Origin: Lasioglossum baleicum
Lineage: Eukaryota; Arthropoda; Insecta; Hymenoptera; Halictidae
DNA: 64,000 bases
Direction: 5' to 3'
Assembly: GCF_051020765.1 (NCBI RefSeq)
Contig: NW_027469085.1
Span: forward strand, 1,736,001-1,800,000
Below the pieces are notes generated by a model, which was not told the origin of the DNA, ran no database searches, and saw only the letters and a program-made list of their open reading frames with translations. Shown in pieces: positions 12,809 through 26,827 of the stretch. Each line of letters starts with the position of its first letter. Position 1 is the stretch's first letter. The position numbers and the translations under genes were made by a program.

Positions 12809-15800
12809 GAATTAAGCTGTACATCCCAATATTCCACCAACACAGAGTGGAACCACGCGCAGGATCTCGTTCTCCAACAGAAGCAGAGATGGACCCGTTC
12901 GAAGAATACGGGATCATCCACGAAGGGTATTTCGATTTGTCGGAGGACGACGTGATGAGGAAAAATTGGAATTGATTCTGCGAGGATCACCGTCTCACCG
13001 GCGAGACGTGGCCGATGCCACCGTACCAATATAAACAACTAACGTCCCCTCCCCCTCGTCGGGACGCGGTAAAATTATCGAACGTTGACCGGTCCGCGGA
13101 TATAAAAAGGTTCGGGAGCACTGCTGTAAAGCACAAGTGAGAGCTTCTGGATTCGAAGAATTGCAAGCTCTTAATATCACCATAGGTCTTGCGATCCCTG
13201 AGAATTAAGCTGTGGAGCCCAATATTCCGCTAACACAGAGTGGAACCACGCGCAGGATCTCGTTCTGCAACCGCAGCAGAGATGGACCCGTTCGAAGCAT
13301 ACGCGACCATCCACAAAGGGTCATTTCGATTCGTCGGAGAACGACGTGATAAAGAAAAATTGGAATTTATTCTGCGAGGCTCTCCGTCTCACTGGTGAGA
13401 CAGGGCCGAAGCCTCCGAAAAAATATATACAATTATCGTCCCCCTCCTCAACGGGACGCGGTAAAATTATCAAACGTTGAACGGCCCGCGGCGATAATAA
13501 GGTTGGTTCGCACTGCTGTAAAGCACAAGTGAAAGCTTTTGGATTCGAAGAATTGCAAGCCCTTATTATCACCACTGGTCTAGCGAAACGTGGGAATTAA
13601 GCTGTACAACCCAATATTCCGCCAACACAGAGTGGAACCACGCGCAGGATCGCGTTCACCAACCGAAGCAGAGATGGACATGTTCGAAGAATACGGGACC
13701 ATCCACAAAGGGTATTTCGATTTGTCGGAGAACGACGTGATAAAGAAAAATTGGAATTTATTCTGCGAGGCTCTCCGTCTCACTGGTGAGACAGGGCCGA
13801 AGCCTCCGAAAAAATATAAACAATTATCGACCCCTCCTCAATGGGACGCGGTAAAATTATCAAACGTTGAACGGCCCGCGGCTATAATAAGGTTGGTGCG
13901 CACTGCTGTAAAGCACAAGTGAAAGCTTTTGGATTCGAAGAATTGCAAGCCCTTATTATCACCACTGGTCTAGCGAAACTTGGGAATTAAGCTGTACAAC
14001 CCAATATTCCGCCAACACAGAGTGGAACCACGCGCAGGATCGCGTTCACCAACCGAAGCACAGATGGACATGTTCGAAGAATACGGGACCATCCACAAAG
14101 GGTATTTCGATTTGTCGGAGGACGACGTGATGAAGAAAAATTGGACTTGATTCTGAGAGGATCACCGTCTCACCGACGAGACGTGGCCGATGCCACCGTA
14201 CCAATATAAACAACTAACGTCCCCTCCCCCTCTGCGGGACGCGGTAAAATTATCAAACGTTGGCCGGTCCGCGGATGTAAAAAGGTACGGGAGCACTGCT
14301 GTAAAGCACAAGTGAAAGCTTTTGGATTCGAAGAATTGGGAAGCTCGTATTTCCAGCACAGGTATAGCGAAACCTGAGAATTAAGATGTGCAGCCCAATA
14401 TTGCACCAACACAGAGTGGAACCACACGCAGGATCTCGTTCTCCAACCGAAGCAGAGATGGACGCGTTCGAAAAATACGCGACCATCCGCAAGGGTATTT
14501 CGATGCGTTGGAGAACGACGTGATAAAGAAAAATTGGAATTTATTCTGCGAGGCTCTCCATCTCACTGGTGAGACAGGGCCGAAGCCTCCGAAAAAATAT
14601 AAACAATTAACGTCCCCCTCCTCAACGGGACGCGGTAAAATTATCAAACGTTGAACGGCCCGCGGCTATAATAAGGTTGGTGCGCACTGCTGTAAAGCAC
14701 AAGTGAAAGCTTTTGGATTCGAAGAATTGCAAGCCCTTATTATCGCCACTGGTCTAGCGAAACGTGGGAATTAAGCTGTACAACACAATATTCCACCAAC
14801 ACAGAGTGGAACCACGCGCAGGATCTCGTTTTCCAACAGAAGCAGAGATGGACCCGTTCGAAGAATACGGGATCATCCACAAAGGGTATTTCCTATTTGT
14901 CGGAGGACGACGTGATGAAGAAAAATTGGAATTTATTCTGCGAGGCTCTCCGTCTCACTGGTGAGACAGGGCCGAAGCCTCCGAAAAAATATATACAATT
15001 ATCGTCCCCCTCCTCAACGGGTTCGCGGTAAAATTATCAAACGTTGAACGGCCCGCGGCTATAATAAGGTTGGTTCGCACTGCTGTAAAGCACAAGTGAA
15101 AGCTTTTGGATTCGAAGAATTGCAAGCCCTTATTATCACCACTGGTCTAGCGAAACGTGGGAATTAAGCTGTACAACCCAATATTCCACCAACACAGAGT
15201 GGAACCACGCCCAGGATCTCGTTCTCCAACAGAAGCAGAGATGGACCCGTTCGAAGAATACGCGACCATCAACAAAGGGTATTTCGATTTGTCGGAGAAC
15301 GACGTGATAAAGAAAAATTGGAATTTATTCTGCGAGGCTCTCCGTCTCACTGGTGAGACAGGGCCGAAGCCTCCGAAAAAATATAAACAATTATCGACCC
15401 CTCCTCAATGGGACGCGGTAAAATTATCAAACGTTGAACGGCCCGCGGCTATAATAAGGTTGGTGCGCACTGCTGTAAAGCACAAGTGAAAGCTTTTGGA
15501 TTCGAAGAATTGCAAGCCCTTATTATCACCACTGGTCTAGCGAAACGTGGGAATTAAGCTGTACAACCCAATATTCCGCCAACACAGAGTGGAACCACGC
15601 GCAGGATCGCGTTCACCAACCGAAGCAGAGATGGACATGTTCGAAGAATACGGGACCATCCACAAAGGGTATTTCGATTTGTCGGAGGACGACGTGATGA
15701 AGAAAAATTGGACTTGATTCTGAGAGGATCACCGTCTCACCGACGAGACGTGGCCGATGCCACCGTACCAATATAAACAACTAACGTCCCCTCCCCCTCT

Positions 15801-18800
15801 GCGGGACACGGTAAAATTATCAAACGTTGGCCGGTCCGCGGATGTAAAAAGGTACGGGAGCACTGCTGTAAAGCACAAGTGAAAGCTTTTGGATTCGAAG
15901 AATTGGGAAGCTCGTATTTCCAGCACAGGTATAGCGAAACCTGAGAATTAAGATGTGCAGCCCAATATTGCACCAACACAGAGTGGAACCACACGCAGGA
16001 TCTCGTTCTCCAACCGAAGCAGAGATGGACGCGTTCGAAAAATACGCGACCATCCGCAAGGGTATTTCGATTCGTTGGAGAACGACGTGATAAAGAAAAA
16101 TTGGAATTTATTCTGCGAGGCTCTCCATCTCACTGGTGAGACAGGGCCGAAGCCTCCGAAAAAATATAAACAATTATCGTCCCCCTCCTCAACGGGACGC
16201 GGCTATAATAAGGTTGGTGCGCACTGCTGTAAAGCACAAGTGAAAGCTTTTGTATTCGAAGAATTGCAAGCCCTTATTACCACCACTGGTCTAGCGAAAC
16301 GTGGGAATTAAGCTGTACATCCCAATATTCCACCACCACAGAGTGGAACCACGCGCAGGATCTCGTTCTCCAACAGAAGCAGAGATGGACCCGTTCGAAG
16401 AATACGGGATCATCCACGAAGGGTATTTCGATTTGTCGGAGGACGACGTGATGAGGAAAAATTGGAATTGATTCTGCGAGGATCACCGTCTCACCGGCGA
16501 GACGTGGCCGATGCCACCGTACCAATATAAACAACTAACGTCCCCTCCCCCTCGTCGGGACGCGGGAAAATTATCGAACGTTGGCCGGTCCGCGGATGTA
16601 AAAACGTTCGGGAGCACTGCTGTAAAGCACAAGTGAGAGCTTCTGGATTCGAAGAATTGCAAGCTCTTAATATCACCATAGGTCTTGCGATCCCTGAGAA
16701 TTAAGCTGTGGAGCCCAATATTGCACCAACACAGAGTGGAACCACACGCAGGATCTCGTTCTGCAACCGTAGCAGAGATGGACCCGTTCGAAGCATACGC
16801 GACCATCCACAAAGGGTCATTTCGATTCGTCGGAGAACGACGTGATAAAGAAAAATTGGAATTTATTCTGCGAGGCTCTCCGTCTCACTGGTGACACAGG
16901 GCCGAAGCCTCCGAAAAATATAAACAATTATCGTCCCCCTCCTCAACGGGACGCGGTAAAATTATCAAACGTTGAACGGTCCGCGGCTATAATAAGGTTG
17001 GTGCGCACTGCTGTAAAGCACAAGTGAAAGCTTTTGGATTCGAAGAATTGCAAGCCCTTATTACCACCACTGGTCTAGCGAAACGTGGGAATTAAGCTGT
17101 ACATCCCAATATTCCACCAACACAGAGTGGAACCACGCGCAGGATCTCGTTCTCCAACAGAAGCAGAGATGGACCCGTTCGAAGAATACGGGATCATCCA
17201 CGAAGGGTATTTCGATTTGTCGGATGACGACGTGATGAGGAAAAATTGGAATTGATTCTGCGACGATCACCGTCTCACCGGCGAGACGTGGCCGATACCA
17301 CCGTACCAATATAAACAACTAACGTCCCCTCCCCCTCGTCGGGACGCGGTAAAATTATCGAACGTTGACCGGTCCGCGGATATAAAAAGGTTCGGGAGCA
17401 CTGCTGTAAAGCACAAGTGAGAGCTTCTGGATTCGAAGAATTGCAAGCTCTTAATATCACCATAGGTCTTGCGATCCCTGAGAATTAAGCTGTGGAGCCC
17501 AATATTGCACCAACACAGAGTGGAACCACACGCAGGATCTCGTTCTGCAACCGTAGCAGAGATGGACCCGTTCGAAGCATACGCGACCATCCACAAAGGG
17601 TCATTTCGATTTGTCGGATGACGACGTGATGAGGAAAAATTGGAATTGATTCTGCGAGGATCACCGTCTCACCGGCGAGACGTGGCCGATGCCACCGTAC
17701 CAATATAAACAACTAACGTCCCCTCCCCCTCGTCGGGACGCGGTAAAATTATCGAACGTTGACCGGTCCGCGGATATAAAAAGGTTCGGGAGCACTGCTG
17801 TAAAGCACAAGTGATAGCTTCTGGATTCGAAGAATTGCAAGCTCTTAATATCACCATAGGTCTTGCGATCCCTGAGAATTAAGCTGTGGAGCCCAATATT
17901 CCGCTAACACAGAGTGGAACCACGCGCAGGATCTCGTTCTGCAACCGCAGCAGAGATGGACCCGTTCGAAGCATACGCGACCATCCACAAAGGGTCATTT
18001 CGATTCGTCGGAGAACGACGTGATAAAGAAAAATTGGAATTTATTCTGCGAGGCTCTCCGTCTCACTGGTGAGACAGGGCCGAAGCCTCCGGAAAAATAT
18101 ATACAATTATCGTCCCCCTCCTCAACGGGACGCGGTAAAATTATCAAACGTTGAACGGCCCGCGGCTATAATAAGGTTGGTTCGCACCGCTGTAAAGCAC
18201 AAGTGAAAGCTTTTGGATTCGAAGAATTGCAAGCCCTTATTATCACCACTGGTCTAGCGAAACGTGGGAATTAAGCTGTACAACCCAACATTCCACCAAC
18301 ACAGAGTGGAACCACGCCCAGGATCTCGTTCTCCAACAGAAGCAGAGATGGACCCGTTCGAAGAATACGCGACCATCCACAAAGGGTATTTCGATTTGTC
18401 GGAGAACGACGTGATAAAGAAAAATTGGAATTTATTCTGCGAGGCTCTCCGTCTCACTTTTGAGACAGGGCCGAAGCCTCCGAAAAAATATAAACAATTA
18501 TCGACCCCTCCTCAACGGGACGCGGTAAAATTATCAAACGTTGAACGGCCCGCGGCTATAATAAGGTTGGTGCGCACTGCTGTAAAGCACAAGTGAAAGC
18601 TTTTGGATTCGAAGAATTGCAAGCCCTTATTATCACCACTGGTCTAGCGAAACGTGGGAATTAAGCTGTACAACCCAATATTCCGCCAACACAGAGTGGA
18701 ACCACGCGCAGGATCGCGTTCACCAACCGAAGCAGAGATGGACATGTTCGAAGAATACGCGACCATCCACGAAGGGTATTTCGATTTGTCGGAGGACGAC

Positions 18801-20585
18801 GTGATGAGGAAAAATTGGAATTGATTCTGCGAGGATCACCGTCTCACCGACGAGACGTGGCCGATGCCACCGTACCAATATAAACAACTAACGTCCCCTC
18901 CCCCTCTGCGGGACGCGGTAAAATTATCAAACGTTGGCCGGTCCGCGGATGTAAAAAGGTACGGGAGCACTGCTGTAAAGCACAAGTGAAAGCTTTTGGA
19001 TTCGAAGAATTGGGAAGCTCGTATTTCCAGCACAGGTATAGCGAAACCTGAGAATTAAGATGTGCAGCCCAATATTGCACCAACACAGAGTGGAACCACA
19101 CGCAGGATCTCGTTCTCCAACCGAAGCAGAGATGGACGCGTTCGAAAAATACGCGACCATCCGCAAGGGTATTTCGATGCGTTGGAGAACGACGTGATAA
19201 AGAAAAATTGGAATTTATTCTGCGAGGCTCTCCATCTCACTGGTGAGACAGGGCCGAAGCCTCCGAAAAAATATAAACAATTAACGTCCCCCTCCTCAAC
19301 GGGACGCGGTAAAATTATCAAACGTTGAACGGCCCGCGGCTATAATAAGGTTGGTGCGCACTGCTGTAAAGCACAAGTGAAAGCTTTTGGATTCGAAGAA
19401 TTGCAAGCCCTTATTATCGCCACTGGTCTAGCGAAACGTGGGAATTAAGCTGTACAACACAATATTCCACCAACACAGAGTGGAACCACGCCCAGGATCT
19501 CGTTCTCCAACAGAAGCAGAGATGGACCCGTTCGAAGAATACGCGACCATCCACAAAGGGTATTTCGATTTGTCGGAGAACGACGTGATAAAGAAAAATT
19601 GGAATTTATTCTGCGAGGCTCTCCGTCTCACTGGTGAGACAGGGCCGAAGCCTCCGAAAAAATATAAACAATTATCGACCCCTCCTCAATGGGACGCGGT
19701 AAAATTATCAAACGTTGAACGGCCCGCGGCTATAATAAGGTTGGTGCGCACTGCTGTAAAGCACAAGTGAAAGCTTTTGGATTCGAAGAATTGCAAGCCC
19801 TTATTATCACCACTGGTCTAGCGAAACGTGGGAATTAAGCTGTACAACCCAATATTCCGCCAACACAGAGTGGAACCACGCGCAGGATCGCGTTCACCAA
19901 CCGAAGCAGAGATGGACATGTTCGAAGAATACGGGACCATCCACAAAGGGTATTTCGATTTGTCGGAGGACGACGTGATGAAGAAAAATTGGACTTGATT
20001 CTGAGAGGATCACCGTCTCACCGACGAGACGTGGCCGATGCCACCGTACCAATATAAACAACTAACGTCCCCTCCCCCTCTGCGGGACGCGGTAAAATTA
20101 TCAAACGTTGGCCGGTCCGCGGATGTAAAAAGGTACGGGAGCACTGCTGTAAAGCACAAGTGAAAGCTTTTGGATTCGAAGAATTGGGAAGCTCGTATTT
20201 CCAGCACAGGTATAGCGAAACCTGAGAATTAAGATGTGCAGCCCAATATTGCACCAACACAGAGTGGAACCACACGCAGGATCTCGTTCTCCAACCGAAG
20301 CAGAGATGGACGCGTTCGAAAAATACGCGACCATCCGCAAGGGTATTTCGATGCGTTGGAGAACGACGTGATAAAGAAAAATTGGAATTTATTCTGCGAG
20401 GCTCTCCATCTCACTGGTGAGACAGGGCCGAAGCCTCCGAAAAAATATAAACAATTATCGTCCCCCTCCTCAACGGGACGCGGCTATAATAAGGTTGGTG
20501 CGCACTGCTGTAAAGCACAAGTGAAAGCTTTTGGATTCGAAGAATTGCAAGCCCTTATTACCACCACTGGTCTAGCGAAACGTGG
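12809..20585 (+). repeat. 20-monomer HOR, copy 2 (7777 bp)
   Basis: Collinear with 5033-12808 at a spacing of 7776 bp, rising to 7777 after the single-base difference near 11880, with only scattered substitutions seen by eye. Its last monomer (20226-20585) starts like the class with GATGCGTTGG and ends like the 360-bp class. The partner at 12449 has GATTCGTTGG, so this last monomer looks recombinant and may mark an exchange point. Confidence 0.93.
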
Positions 20586-23500
20586 GAATTAAGCTGTACA
20601 TCCCAATATTCCACCACCACAGAGTGGAACCACGCGCAGGATCTCGTTCTCCAACAGAAGCAGAGATGGGCCCGTTCGAAGAATACGGGATCATCCACGA
20701 AGGGTATTTCGATTTGTCGGAGGACGACGTGATGAGGAAAAATTGGAATTGATTCTGCGAGGATCACCGTCTCACCGGCGAGACGTGGCCGATGCCACCG
20801 TACCAATATAAACAACTAACGTCCCCTCCCCCTCGTCGGGACGCGGGAAAATTATCGAACGTTGGCCGGTCCGCGGATGTAAAAACGTTCGGGAGCACTG
20901 CTGTAAAGCACAAGTGAGAGCTTCTGGATTCGAAGAATTGCAAGCTCTTAATATCACCATAGGTCTTGCGATCCCTGAGAATTAAGCTGTGGAGCCCAAT
21001 ATTGCACCAACACAGAGTGGAACCACACGCAGGATCTCGTTCTGCAACCGTAGCAGAGATGGACCCGTTCGAAGCATACGCGACCATCCACAAAGGGTCA
21101 TTTCGATTCGTCGGAGAACGACGTGATAAAGAAAAATTGGAATTTATTCTGCGAGGCTCTCCGTCTCACTGGTGACACAGGGCCGAAGCCTCCGAAAAAT
21201 ATAAACAATTATCGTCCCCCTCCTCAACGGGACGCGGTAAAATTATCAAACGTTGAACGGTCCGCGGCTATAATAAGGTTGGTGCGCACTGCTGTAAAGC
21301 ACAAGTGAAAGCTTTTGGATTCGAAGAATTGCAAGCCCTTATTACCACCACTGGTCTAGCGAAACGTGGGAATTAAGCTGTACATCCCAATATTCCACCA
21401 ACACAGAGTGGAACCACGCGCAGGATCTCGTTCTCCAACAGAAGCAGAGATGGACCCGTTCGAAGAATACGGGTTCATCCACGAAGGGTATTTCGATTTG
21501 TCGGATGACGACGTGATGAGGAAAAATTGGAATTGATTCTGCGACGATCACCGTCTCACCGGCGAGACGTGGCCGATACCACCGTACCAATATAAACAAC
21601 TAACGTCCCCTCCCCCTCGTCGGGACGCGGTAAAATTATCGAACGTTGACCGGTCCGCGGATATAAAAAGGTTCGGGAGCACTGCTGTAAAGCACAAGTG
21701 AGAGCTTCTGGATTCGAAGAATTGCAAGCTCTTAATATCACCATAGGTCTTGCGATCCCTGAGAATTAAGCTGTGGAGCCCAATATTGCACCAACACAGA
21801 GTGGAACCACACGCAGGATCTCGTTCTGCAACCGTAGCAGAGATGGACCCGTTCGAAGCATACGCGACCATCCACAAAGGGTCATTTCGATTTGTCGGAT
21901 GACGACGTGATGAGGAAAAATTGGAATTGATTCTGCGAGGATCACCGTCTCACCGGCGAGACGTGGCCGATGCCACCGTACCAATATAAACAACTAACGT
22001 CCCCTCCCCCTCGTCGGGACGCGGTAAAATTATCGAACGTTGACCGGTCCGCGGATATAAAAAGGTTCGGGAGCACTGCTGTAAAGCACAAGTGAGAGCT
22101 TCTGGATTCGAAGAATTGCAAGCTCTTAATATCACCATAGGTCTTGCGATCCCTGAGAATTAAGCTGTGGAGCCCAATATTCCGCTAACACAGAGTGGAA
22201 CCACGCGCAGGATCTCGTTCTGCAACCGCAGCAGAGATGGACCCGTTCGAAGCATACGCGACCATCCACAAAGGGTCATTTCGATTCGTCGGAGAACGAC
22301 GTGATAAAGAAAAATTGGAATTTATTCTGCGAGGCTCTCCGTCTCACTGGTGAGACAGGGCCGAAGCCTCCGAAAAAATATATACAATTATCGTCCCCCT
22401 CCTCAACGGGACGCGGTAAAATTATCAAACGTTGAACGGCCCGCGGCTATAATAAGGTTGGTTCGCACTGCTGTAAAGCACAAGTGAAAGCTTTTGGATT
22501 CGAAGAATTGCAAGCCCTTATTATCACCACTGGTCTAGCGAAACGTGGGAATTAAGCTGTACAACCCAATATTCCACCAACACAGAGTGGAACCACGTCC
22601 AGGATCTCGTTCTCCAACAGAAGCAGAGATGGACCCGTTCGAAGAATACGCGACCATCCACAAAGGGTATTTCGATTTGTCGGAGAACGACGTGATAAAG
22701 AAAAATTGGAATTTATTCTGCGAGGCTCTCCGTCTCACTTTTGAGACAGGGCCGAAGCCTCCGAAAAAATATAAACAATTATCGACCCCTCCTCAACGGG
22801 ACGCGGTAAAATTATCAAACGTTGAACGGCCCGCGGCTATAATAAGGTTGGTGCGCACTGCTGTAAAGCACAAGTGAAAGCTTTTGGATTCGAAGAATTG
22901 CAAGCCCTTATTATCACCACTGGTCTAGCGAAACGTGGGAATTAAGCTGTACAACCCAATATTCCGCCAACACAGAGTGGAACCACGCGCAGGATCGCGT
23001 TCACCAACCGAAGCAGAGATGGACATGTTCGAAGAATACGCGACCATCCACGAAGGGTATTTCGATTTGTCGGAGGACGACGTGATGAGGAAAAATTGGA
23101 ATTGATTCTGCGAGGATCACCGTCTCACCGACGAGACGTGGCCGATGCCACCGTACCAATATAAACAACTAACGTCCCCTCCCCCTCTGCGGGACGCGGT
23201 AAAATTATCAAACGTTGGCCGGTCCGCGGATGTAAAAAGGTACGGGAGCACTGCTGTAAAGCACAAGTGAAAGCTTTTGGATTCGAAGAATTGGGAAGCT
23301 CGTATTTCCAGCACAGGTATAGCGAAACCTGAGAATTAAGATGTGCAGCCCAATATTGCACCAACACAGAGTTGCACCACGCGGAGGATCTCGTTCTCCA
23401 ACCGAAGCAGAGATGGACGCGTTCGAAAAATACGCGACCATCCGCAAGGGTATTTCGATTCGTTGGAGAACGACGTGATAAAGAAAAATTGGAATTTATT

Positions 23501-26500
23501 CTGCGAGGCTCTCCATCTCACTGGTGAGACAGGGCCGAAGCCTCCGAAAAAATATAAACAATTATCGTCCCCCTCCTCAACGGGACGCGGCTATAATAAG
23601 GTTGGTGCGCACTGCTGTAAAGCACAAGTGAAAGCTTTTGGATTCGAAGAATTGCAAGCCCTTATTACCACCACTGGTCTAGCGAAACGTGGGAATTAAG
23701 CTGTACATCCCAATATTCCACCAACACAGAGTGGAACCACGCGCAGGATCTCGTTCTCCAACAGAAGCAGAGATGGACCCGTTCGAAGAATACGGGATCA
23801 TCCACGAAGGGTATTTCGATTTGTCGGAGGACGACGTGATGAGGAAAAATTGGAATTGATTCTGCGAGGATCACCGTCTCACCGGCGAGACGTGGCCGAT
23901 GCCACCGTACCAATATAAACAACTAACGTCCCCTCCCCCTCGTCGGGACGCGGGAAAATTATCGAACGTTGGCCGGTCCGCGGATGTAAAAAGGTTCGGG
24001 AGCACTGCTGTAAAGCACAAGTGAGAGCTTCTGGATTCGAAGAATTGCAAGCTCTTAATATCACCATAGGTCTTGCGATCCCTGAGAATTAAGCTGTGGA
24101 GCCCAATATTGCACCAACACAGAGTGGAACCACACGCAGGATCTCGTTCTGCAACCGTAGCAGAGATGGACCCGTTCGAAGCATACGCGACCATCCACAA
24201 AGGGTCATTTCGATTCGTCGGAGAACGACGTGATAAAGAAAAATTGGAATTTATTCTGCGAGGCTCTCCGTCTCACTGGTGACACAGGGCCGAAGCCTCC
24301 GAAAAATATAAACAATTATCGTCCCCCTCCTCAACGGGACGCGGTAAAATTATCAAACGTTGAACGGTCCGCGGCTATAATATGGTTGGTGCGCACTGCT
24401 GTAAAGCACAAGTGAAAGCTTTTGGATTCGAAGAATTGCAAGCCCTTAGTACCACCACTGGTCTAGCGAAACGTGGGAATTAAGCTGTACATCCCAATAT
24501 TCCACCAACACAGAGTGGAACCACGCGCAGGATCTCGTTCTCCAACAGAAGCAGAGATGGACCCGTTCGAAGAATACGGGATCATCCACGAAGGGTATTT
24601 CGATTTGTCGGATGACGACGTGATGAGGAAAAATTGGAATTGATTCTGCGAGGATCACCGTCTCACCGGCGAGACGTGGCCGATGCCACCGTACCAATAT
24701 AAACAACTAACGTCCCCTCCCCCTCGTCGGGACGCGGTAAAATTATCGAACGTTGACCGGTCCGCGGATATAAAAAGGTTCGGGAGCACTGCTGTAAAGC
24801 ACAAGTGAGAGCTTCTGGATTCGAAGAATTGCAAGCTCTTAATATCACCATAGGTCTTGCGATCCCTGAGAATTAAGTTGTGGAGCCCAATATTGCACCA
24901 ACACAGAGTGGAACCACACGCAGGATCTCGTTCTGCAACCGCAGCAGAGATGGACCCGTTCGAAGAATACGCGACCATCCACAAAGGGTATTTCGATTTG
25001 TCGGAGAACGACGTGATGAAGAAAAATTGGAATTTATTCTGCGAGGCTCTCCGTCTCACTGGTGAGACAGGGCCGAAGCCTCCGAAAAAATATATACAAT
25101 TATTGTCCCCCTCCTCAACGGGACGCGGTAAAATTATCAAACGTTGAACGGCCCGCGGCTATAATAAGGTTGGTGCGCACTGCTGTAAAGCACAAGTGAA
25201 AGCTTTTGGATTCGAAGAATTGCAAGCCCTTATTATCACCACTGGTCTAGCGAAACGTGGGAATTAAGCTGTACAACCCAATATTCCGCCAACACAGAGT
25301 GGAACCACGCGCAGGATCGCGTTCACCAACCGAAGCAGAAATGGACATGTTCGAAGAATACGCGACCATCCACGAAGGGTATTTCGATTTGTCGGAGGAC
25401 GACGTGATGAGGTAAAATTGGAATTGATTCTGCGAGGATCGCCGTCTCTCCGGCGAGACGTGGCCGATGCCACCGTACCAATATAAACAACTAACGTCCC
25501 CTCCCCCTCGTCGGGACGCGGTAAAATTATCGAACGTTGACCGGTCCGCGGATGTAAAAAGGTTCGGGAGCACTGCTGTAAAGCAGAAGTGAGAGCTTCT
25601 GGATTCGGAGAATTACAAGCTCTTAATATCACCATAGGTCTTGCGATCCCTGAGAATTAAGCTGTGGAGCCCAATATTCCGCCAACACAGAGTGGAACCA
25701 CGCGCAGGATCTCGTTCTGCAACCGCAGCAGAGATGGACCCGTTCGAAGCATACGCGACCATCCACAAAGGGTATTTCGATTTGTCGGAGAACGACGTGA
25801 TAAAGAAAAATTGGAATTTATTCTGCGAGGCTGTCCGTCTCACTTTTGAGACAGGGCCGAAGCCTCCGAAAAAATATAAACAATTATCGTCCCCCTCCTC
25901 AACGGGACGCGGTAAAATTATCAAACGTTGAACGGCCCGCGGCTATAATAAGGTTGGTTCGCACTGCTGTAAAGCACAAGTGAAAGCTTTTGGATTCGAA
26001 GAATTGCAAGCCCTTATTATCACCACTGGTCTAGCGAAACGTGGGAATTAAGCTGTACAACCCAATATTCCACCAACACAGAGTGGAACCACGCCCAGGA
26101 TCTCGTTCTCCAACAGAAGCAGAGATGGACCCGTTCGAAGAATACGCGACCATCCACAAAGGGTATTTCGATTTGTCGGAGAACGACGTGATAAAGAAAA
26201 ATTGGAATTTATTCTACGAGGCTCTCCGTCTCACTGGTGAGACAGGGCCGAAGCCTCCGAAAAAATATAAACAATTATCGACCCCTCCTCAACGGGACGC
26301 GGTAAAATTATCAAACGTTGAACGGCCCGCGGCTATAATAAGGTTGGTGCGCACTGCTGTAAAGCACAAGTGAAAGCTTTTGGATTCGAAGAATTGCAAG
26401 CCCTTATTATCACCACTGGTCTAGCGAAACGTGGGAATTAAGCTGTACAACCCAATATTCCGCCAACACAGAGTGGAACCACGCGTAGGATCGCGTTCAC

Positions 26501-26827
26501 CAACCGAAGCAGAGATGGACATGTTCGAAGAATACGGGACCATCCACAAAGGGTATTTCGATTTGTCGGAGGACGACGTGATGAAGAAAAATTGGACTTG
26601 ATTCTGAGAGGATCACCGTCTCACCGACGAGACGTGGCCGATGCCACCGTACCAATATAAACAACTAACGTCCCCTCCCCCTCTGCGGGACGCGGTAAAA
26701 TTATCAAACGTTGGCCGGTCCGCGGATGTAAAAAGGTACGGGAGCACTGCTGTAAAGCACAAGTGAAAGCTTTTGGATTCGAAGAATTGCAAGCCCTTAT
26801 TATCACCACTGGTCTAGCGAAACGTGG
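18658..26827 (+). repeat. 21-monomer HOR, copy 1 (8170 bp)
   Basis: Twenty-one monomers (18658 to the one starting at 26435) recur in the same order 8170 bp downstream. The first five are also the last five of the second 20-mer copy, so the 8170-bp duplication took in part of an already duplicated 7.8-kb block. Private differences include GGGTTCATCC near 21473, where the copy has GGGATCATCC. Confidence 0.92.
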